Shown here in pieces: positions 59,318-64,000 of a stretch of 64,000 nucleotides of DNA; positions within the stretch are counted from its first letter, which is position 1, and each line of letters opens with the position of its first letter. The notes under the pieces are model-generated. The model was not told where the DNA came from. It made no database searches and saw only the letters and a program-made list of their open reading frames with translations. The position numbers and the translations under genes are program-made. The stretch comes from JAYEHL01 sp041653935 (lineage in GTDB: Bacteria; Chloroflexota; Dehalococcoidia; E44-bin15). The stretch covers positions 124,001 to 188,000 of the forward strand of contig JBAZEO010000002.1 in the NCBI GenBank assembly GCA_041653935.1, read 5' to 3'.

Positions 59318-61054
59318 ATGACCACGGAAGAAAGGTATGACGTTGTCATTGTAGGTGCCGGACACAACGGCACAACTGCCGCGGCCTATCTCGCGAAAAG
59401 CGGCCTTAGCGTCTGCGTTCTCGAAGAAAGACCGGAATGCGGCGGCGCACAGGAAGACACCGACGTTAGAGCCGGCATTAACATCAGCCCGCACCCCGTC
59501 GCATTATATGGAGGTGCAGCCCCGGGATGGGAGCAGCTGGAGTTATGGAAATACGGAGCAAGGATGGACTGGTCAGCCCAGAAGCTCAGCGGCGGAGATT
59601 TCTCGTCTGGAAAGTTCATGGGACTGCTATGCAAGAGCGGAGTCGCCCAGGCTTCAGGTAAGGACCTCGAGGGCTGGCTGATGTTGTCAGGCGCCATGAA
59701 TGGCTGCATGAGGGAGCTGCTGCGCGCCACCTTCTGGACCCCGCCCCATCCATCATATGTTGAGATGACCCCGGAGACCGTCCCCTACATGCAGGTCTAC
59801 AAGAAGTACATGCCCAAGGTATACACGCCGGATCTGATGGAATGGACCCAGTTCGACCTGATGGACCAGTGGATGGAGACCGAGCCCTTCAAGGTATTCC
59901 AGGCATACATAGCATGGATGTCCGGGGCTGCCGGCCACATGGAAGGCGTGGCAATTCCCGCCTTCGAGAGCGTGGTCGCCTCCGTACTTTACACCACAGG
60001 CGTTGTCCCCATGGGCTGTATGCACGGATACTATCACGCGCTGATCCGCTGCGCCATAGCGCACGGGGCGGTATTCCGCACCTGCTGCCCGGTTGATCAG
60101 ATAATTATTAAGGATGGCCGCGCTGTCGGCGTACACCTGAGAGAGGACGCCGCCCAGAAATGTAAGACCATCTGGGCCAATAAGTGCGTTATCAGCGCCG
60201 CCGAGATAAAACATACATTCAACGAGCTCATCGGGCCGGACAATGTTGACCCCGCGTTATCGCAGCGGGTGAACGATATAAATCTCAAGGGCGGCCCGAT
60301 CTACTGCAACTACTTCATAACCAAAAAGAAGCTCCGCTACAGGGCGAAATACAAGGATGCCGAGCAGACGGGCGTCTCCTATCCCATGGACTCCCGCGAG
60401 CTGTACTATAACCATGTCGCAGACTGCCTTGGCAAACAGGGCAACCCCACCGTTCCCTATGACGAGATCATATGGCTCTGGGCCGGCAGCAATAAGATTA
60501 TGGACCCCGTTTTCCATAACCAGTGCACCAGGCCAGGCCTTTTCGTAGAGAGTTCAATAGAGTTCTATGTACCACCACCCGAGTATCATACCGACGGGCC
60601 GGAGGGCATGAACGACGACAAAGACCCTAACCATGTTAATGAAAAACTGAAGAAGTATTTCCGCGACGCTTTCAGCTGCGTAGTAGAGAACCTGGAAGAG
60701 GACCTGGTGGAACACCTGGTGTTAACACCTTGGGAACAGGAGTTCCGCAATACCGGAATGATCGGCGGCTGCTGGTACGGCGCACGACACTGCCGCGACC
60801 AGTGGTGGAACGAGCGCCCTCTGCCCGAAATGGCGCGCTACCGCGTCCCCGGAGTCGATGCACTGTATATGGTACACCAGTCGGCCGCACACCCCGGAGG
60901 CCTTTGCCTGATGGCCTGCGGCTACAACCTGATGCATATGCTCATCGAGGACGGGATCGCCGAGCCAGGCGACTGGTGGTACCCGGCACCGTATTACATC
61001 CCTGAGAAGGGCAAGATATCAGCGGTGCCAAGACAGGGAAGGATCCCTAAATAG
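59318..61054 (+). CDS. FAD-dependent phytoene-desaturase-like oxidoreductase 1
   Basis: 578 aa. N-terminal dinucleotide fold VVIVGAGHNGTTAAAYLAKSG, then EERPECGGAQ, as in the COG1233 (CrtI/RetSat) superfamily. The C-terminal segment VHQSAAHPGGLCLMACGYN resembles the second FAD-contact of that superfamily. ATG 59318 is preceded by GGAAGGAGG. Substrate unknown; members of this superfamily desaturate carotenoids or saturate retinol, but many act on unidentified isoprenoid or aromatic substrates. Paralogue follows 31 bp later; they probably function together. Confidence 0.85.
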   Translation: MTTEERYDVVIVGAGHNGTTAAAYLAKSGLSVCVLEERPECGGAQEDTDVRAGINISPHPVALYGGAAPGWEQLELWKYGARMDWSAQKLSGGDFSSGKFMGLLCKSGVAQASGKDLEGWLMLSGAMNGCMRELLRATFWTPPHPSYVEMTPETVPYMQVYKKYMPKVYTPDLMEWTQFDLMDQWMETEPFKVFQAYIAWMSGAAGHMEGVAIPAFESVVASVLYTTGVVPMGCMHGYYHALIRCAIAHGAVFRTCCPVDQIIIKDGRAVGVHLREDAAQKCKTIWANKCVISAAEIKHTFNELIGPDNVDPALSQRVNDINLKGGPIYCNYFITKKKLRYRAKYKDAEQTGVSYPMDSRELYYNHVADCLGKQGNPTVPYDEIIWLWAGSNKIMDPVFHNQCTRPGLFVESSIEFYVPPPEYHTDGPEGMNDDKDPNHVNEKLKKYFRDAFSCVVENLEEDLVEHLVLTPWEQEFRNTGMIGGCWYGARHCRDQWWNERPLPEMARYRVPGVDALYMVHQSAAHPGGLCLMACGYNLMHMLIEDGIAEPGDWWYPAPYYIPEKGKISAVPRQGRIPK

Positions 61055-61085
61055 GAAAGATAGGCGGAGAATAGAAGGAGGCACA

Positions 61086-62762
61086 ATGGAAAACAAGAAA
61101 TTTGACCACCCGTTGTTACTCGGCGATACGTTTCCTGAATATCCTTTCGAGAGCAATTACGATGTAGTCATCATCGGCGGTGGCCCCAACGGACTCATGA
61201 CAGCCGCCTATCTTGCCAAGGCAGGGTTGAAGGTGTGCGTCATCGAGCGCCGCTACGAGATCGGCGGCGGGCTATCCACAGACGAGATACTCTGGCCATG
61301 CTACTATTCAAATGACCATGTAATCTACCATATGATGGTAGATTACATGCCCGTGATAAAGGACTTCGATCTGGACGTGCACGGCATGTCCTGGGTGAAA
61401 CCAAATATGCAGGCCGCCATGGTCTTTGAAGACGGCCAATCCCTGTTGCTCACACGCATGATTGAGGACACACGCGATTCCTTCATGCGCTATTCCCACA
61501 AGGACGCTGAGAAATTCGGCGTTATTATGCGAGACTATCGGCGCATGGTCGATGAACTCATCGCACCCATGACGTACATACCCGCGATGTCCACTATGGA
61601 CCTGATGATGCTGCTGGAGAAGAGCGAGATCGGCAAGAAACTGTCGGAGATAGCCGAGATGAGCCCGCTGGAGATTATCACCAGCAACTTTGAGAACGAC
61701 AGGATCCGAGCTTTCCTGCTCTATATAACCTGCATGTGGGGCATCGATCCGAACGAGACCGGCACCGGACTGTTCGTCCCGCTGCTGTTATGCCGCGGCA
61801 TGAACAAATGCTACTGCTTCGGCGGCTCGCACAAGTTCGCCGGCGCTCTGGGACGCGAGATCGTCAAGGCAGGCGGCACTATATTAGATAGGTGCGAAGT
61901 AACCAAGATAATCATGGAGGGCGGCAAGGCCGTCGGCGTGGAAACACTCGAAGGCCGCACGATCAAGGCTAAGGCCATCGTCTCCACCCTGGACCCGCAG
62001 ACAACATTCCTGCAAATGGTAGGGGCTAAGAACCTGCCGGGAACATTAAAGGAATCGACAGAGGGTTGGGTCTACGACAAGTGGAGCTTCTACACCCTGC
62101 ACCTGGCAACCCAGGAGCAGCCGATATATAAGGCCGAGGAGCCGTGGGCCAGCGAGTCATTCATGACGATCTTTGGCTTCGAGAGCATGGATCAACTCTT
62201 GGAGCACTTTAAGACCGTCATCGGCGGCAAGTTAAATACGAAGATCATGGGCGGTCATGCCACATGCGAGAGCTTCTGGGATCCACACTTGGTTCGCGCC
62301 CCGTGGGGCGGCGAGGTTTCGTTCTTCCAGATGCATGCGCCGTATGACATCGACGGTAATAAAGCAAACTGGGATAAACGAGGCCCCGAAATCAAGGAAG
62401 CCGTGCTGAAGAAGTGGCAGAAGGTTGCCCCTAACTTCACAAAGGACAAGATTATTAACTCACTTGCCGAGACGCCTGTTGACATCGAGATACGTTTCCC
62501 CAACATGAAGCGCGGCGCGATCAAGCATGGAGACTATCGCCCGACACAGCTGGCTTCGATGCGACCTAACTTGGATTGTTCCAACCATCGCACGCCAATA
62601 AAAGGCCTGTATGTTGGCGGCGTCTCCTCCTATCCCGGCGGTCTGGTTCTGGGAGGCTCCGGATACTTGGCAGCTAATAGAGTTGCCGAGGATCTTGGTG
62701 CCAAGAAGTGGTGGAAACCAACTAAAGAGATGGAGAAATTCTACCAGACATATACGAAATAA
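61086..62762 (+). CDS. FAD-dependent phytoene-desaturase-like oxidoreductase 2
   Basis: 558 aa. Dinucleotide fold VVIIGGGPNGLMTAAYLAKAG and IERRYEIGGG are at residues 25-60; near the C-terminus LYVGGVSSYPGGLVLGGSGY is the flavin-contact segment. Paralogous to the upstream protein with different C-terminal region. GAAGGAGG precedes the ATG. Likely a heteromeric pair; role unknown. A perfect terminator follows 29 bp after the stop. Confidence 0.85.
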   Translation: MENKKFDHPLLLGDTFPEYPFESNYDVVIIGGGPNGLMTAAYLAKAGLKVCVIERRYEIGGGLSTDEILWPCYYSNDHVIYHMMVDYMPVIKDFDLDVHGMSWVKPNMQAAMVFEDGQSLLLTRMIEDTRDSFMRYSHKDAEKFGVIMRDYRRMVDELIAPMTYIPAMSTMDLMMLLEKSEIGKKLSEIAEMSPLEIITSNFENDRIRAFLLYITCMWGIDPNETGTGLFVPLLLCRGMNKCYCFGGSHKFAGALGREIVKAGGTILDRCEVTKIIMEGGKAVGVETLEGRTIKAKAIVSTLDPQTTFLQMVGAKNLPGTLKESTEGWVYDKWSFYTLHLATQEQPIYKAEEPWASESFMTIFGFESMDQLLEHFKTVIGGKLNTKIMGGHATCESFWDPHLVRAPWGGEVSFFQMHAPYDIDGNKANWDKRGPEIKEAVLKKWQKVAPNFTKDKIINSLAETPVDIEIRFPNMKRGAIKHGDYRPTQLASMRPNLDCSNHRTPIKGLYVGGVSSYPGGLVLGGSGYLAANRVAEDLGAKKWWKPTKEMEKFYQTYTK

Positions 62763-62790
62763 AGAATAAATCCAGAGTTGTCCGTCCAAT

Positions 62791-62824
62791 ATTAAGCCTG
62801 CCTAACGGCAGGCTTAATATTTTA
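62791..62824 (+). terminator. rho-independent terminator
   Basis: 13-bp perfect stem TATTAAGCCTGCC/GGCAGGCTTAATA with loop TAAC, followed by TTTT, ending the flavoprotein pair. Confidence 0.9.
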
Positions 62825-62849
62825 GCCTTAGAAAATAACCGGTTCTTAG

Positions 62850-62858
62850 TGCTATAAT
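62850..62858 (+). promoter_or_regulatory. extended -10 promoter of the SemiSWEET gene
   Basis: TGCTATAAT with the TG dinucleotide one base ahead of a perfect TATAAT (62853-62858). No good -35 box, as expected for the extended -10 class. The gene starts at 62892. Confidence 0.5.
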
Positions 62859-62891
62859 TAGGCCACTTAAATAAGAAATATAGGAGCAATT

Positions 62892-63140
62892 GTGATCTGG
62901 TTAGGTTATATCGCGGGGGCATTAACGACTTTCAGCTTCGTCCCACAAATCATTCGTGTATTAAAAACCAAGAGTGCCCACGACATAAGTTTGACATTCA
63001 ACGCAATGCTCTTTACGGGTATCCTTCTCTGGCTAGCATACGGTATACTTTCTAAAGATAAACCAATTATCATATGGAATGCTATAGCAGCTGTATTTAC
63101 CTGCACCCTTCTTTACGCGAAAATCAGATACGGAAGATAG
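62892..63140 (+). CDS. SemiSWEET sugar transporter
   Basis: 82 aa with three transmembrane helices, the size of a SemiSWEET half-transporter that works as a dimer. The PQ motif is in FSFVPQIIRVLKTKSAHDIS, whose serine/aspartate tail is typical of SemiSWEETs. GTG start after AGGAG. It would passively carry small sugars across the inner membrane. The downstream epimerase starts 10 bp after its stop, hinting at a sugar connection. Confidence 0.9.
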   Translation: MIWLGYIAGALTTFSFVPQIIRVLKTKSAHDISLTFNAMLFTGILLWLAYGILSKDKPIIIWNAIAAVFTCTLLYAKIRYGR

Positions 63141-63150
63141 GAGACTCTAA

Positions 63151-64000
63151 ATGAAAGTTTTAGTCACCGGCGCATTTGGTAATATCGGCAGCAACGCTGT
63201 GAAAAGCCTGCTGGAACAGCGTCAGAAGGTACGATGCTTCGACGTAAAAACAGAGGCAAATGAAGCAGCGGCGCAGAAATTCCAAGGGAAAATAGAAGTG
63301 TGCTGGGGAGACATTCGCAATGCCCAGGACGTAGCCGCCGCAGTAAAAGGGCAGGATGTCGTCGTTCATCTGGCAGCGATCATCCCTATCGACAGCGAGA
63401 TAAAGCCGGAGTGGGCTAAAGAAATCAACGTAGGCGGCACAAAGAACATCATCGACGAGATGAAAAAGCTCTCGCCGTCGCCTAAGATTATTTTTGCATC
63501 CTCCACAACCATCTTCGGTAACACGCAGGACAAAAAGCCGCCGGTTAAGGTAACCGACCCGATAAATCCATCGAGCAACTACACCAAACATAAGGCGGAA
63601 GGAGAGAAGATGGTACAGGAATCCGGCTTGACGTGGTGCATAATGCGCTTCGCCGCGGTCACATCGGTAGAATTCAAAGCAAATCCGATGGCTTTCTATA
63701 TTGCGCTGGACTCGCGCATGGAGTTCACCCATACCAAGGATGCAGGACTGGCTTTAGCCAACGCCGCAAAGTCGGACAAGGTATGGGGCAAGATACTACT
63801 CATCGGCGGCGGAGCCAGGAATCAGATCAGATACCGCGACTATATACACCGCTCAATGGAGGCAACCGGCATCGGTGCGTTCCCCGAGGAAGCCTTCGGC
63901 AATCTACCCGCCACCCCGGACTGGATCGACACCAGCGAGAGCCAGGCCCTTCTTAAATATCAGAAACATACCTTGGATGACTGGCTCAAGGACAGGATAG
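63151..64000 (+). CDS. NAD-dependent epimerase/dehydratase, 3' end beyond window
   Basis: At least 283 codons, open to the right edge. The N-terminal TGAFGNIGSN motif binds NAD(P); NYTKHKAEGEKM contains the Tyr-xxx-Lys pair, and IIFASSTTIFG the catalytic serine/threonine. It is an extended SDR resembling nucleoside-sugar epimerases or uronate dehydrogenases. The ribosome site is TAGGAG. Paired with SemiSWEET by a 10-bp gap. The substrate cannot be told; it is a paralogue of the epimerase at 25.3 kb but without the zinc-finger tail in the visible part. Confidence 0.85.
   Translation, partial: MKVLVTGAFGNIGSNAVKSLLEQRQKVRCFDVKTEANEAAAQKFQGKIEVCWGDIRNAQDVAAAVKGQDVVVHLAAIIPIDSEIKPEWAKEINVGGTKNIIDEMKKLSPSPKIIFASSTTIFGNTQDKKPPVKVTDPINPSSNYTKHKAEGEKMVQESGLTWCIMRFAAVTSVEFKANPMAFYIALDSRMEFTHTKDAGLALANAAKSDKVWGKILLIGGGARNQIRYRDYIHRSMEATGIGAFPEEAFGNLPATPDWIDTSESQALLKYQKHTLDDWLKDRI

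Noticed and set aside
1..64000. tRNA, rRNA, tmRNA or known riboswitch
   Set aside because: None recognised when scanning by eye for TpsiC-loop, rRNA and common riboswitch core motifs; a covariance-model search would be needed to exclude them.

Overview
The window is 64 kb of densely packed bacterial chromosome. It has moderate GC, many TTG/GTG starts, strong AGGAGG-type ribosome sites and good sigma70-like promoters. Gene content suggests a strictly or mostly anaerobic member of the Chloroflexota, most likely Dehalococcoidia: radical SAM enzymes, 2-hydroxyacyl-CoA dehydratase and type III CoA-transferase families, a heliorhodopsin, and NAD-dependent ligase/RNase PH housekeeping mixed with uncharacterised families. 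This placement is inference; there is no rRNA gene to confirm it. I recognised no tRNA, rRNA, CRISPR array or prophage.

Layout. 0-5.6 kb: folE (5' truncated), ilvE, msrB, a nitronate monooxygenase-like flavoprotein, an Asp/Glu racemase-family protein, dCMP deaminase and a small Imm74-like protein. 5.5-12.5 kb (minus strand): a heliorhodopsin gene followed by a 7TM/multi-PAS histidine kinase, a response regulator and a membrane protein, apparently one transcription unit. 12.6-18 kb: a PPC/DUF296 protein, copper ATPase and ABC-2 exporter. 18-21 kb: comEA-comEC. 21-29 kb: small conserved proteins, PfkB kinase, UPF0200-like kinase, isochorismatase-like hydrolase, radical SAM protein, an epimerase with a zinc-finger tail, dodecin, a phosphodiesterase and an Smr protein. 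29-36.7 kb: a long plus-strand run rph, two CoA-transferases, CPBP protease, aroH, aroF, ribF, tyrS. 36.9-42.1 kb: a giant gene encoding membrane segments, two HEMGH modules and two copies of an enolase-like domain whose halves are in reversed (circularly permuted) order. 42.2-51.3 kb: serA, ligA, flavodoxin, pth, a LOG-like protein, a conventional enolase, a dehydratase subunit and gapA. 51.4-54.9 kb: B12/radical SAM protein, Mrp ATPase, metallo-beta-lactamase protein. 54.9-57.9 kb (minus): ion channel, universal stress protein, two TrkA-type proteins, pheA. 58-64 kb: a degenerate transposase, two phytoene-desaturase-like flavoproteins, SemiSWEET and a truncated epimerase.

Two things stand out. 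First, heliorhodopsin sits directly upstream of a large sensor kinase and its response regulator, a plausible light-signalling cassette for a rhodopsin family of unsettled function. Second, the membrane-fused, permuted and tandemly duplicated enolase retains the canonical catalytic residues, while the conventional enolase 8 kb away has lost one of its three magnesium-binding aspartates (Asp to Gly). This raises the possibility that the unusual protein carries real enolase activity.

Aromatic amino-acid synthesis is represented by aroF, aroH and pheA at separate loci, and lower glycolysis and serine synthesis by gapA, eno and serA in one neighbourhood.
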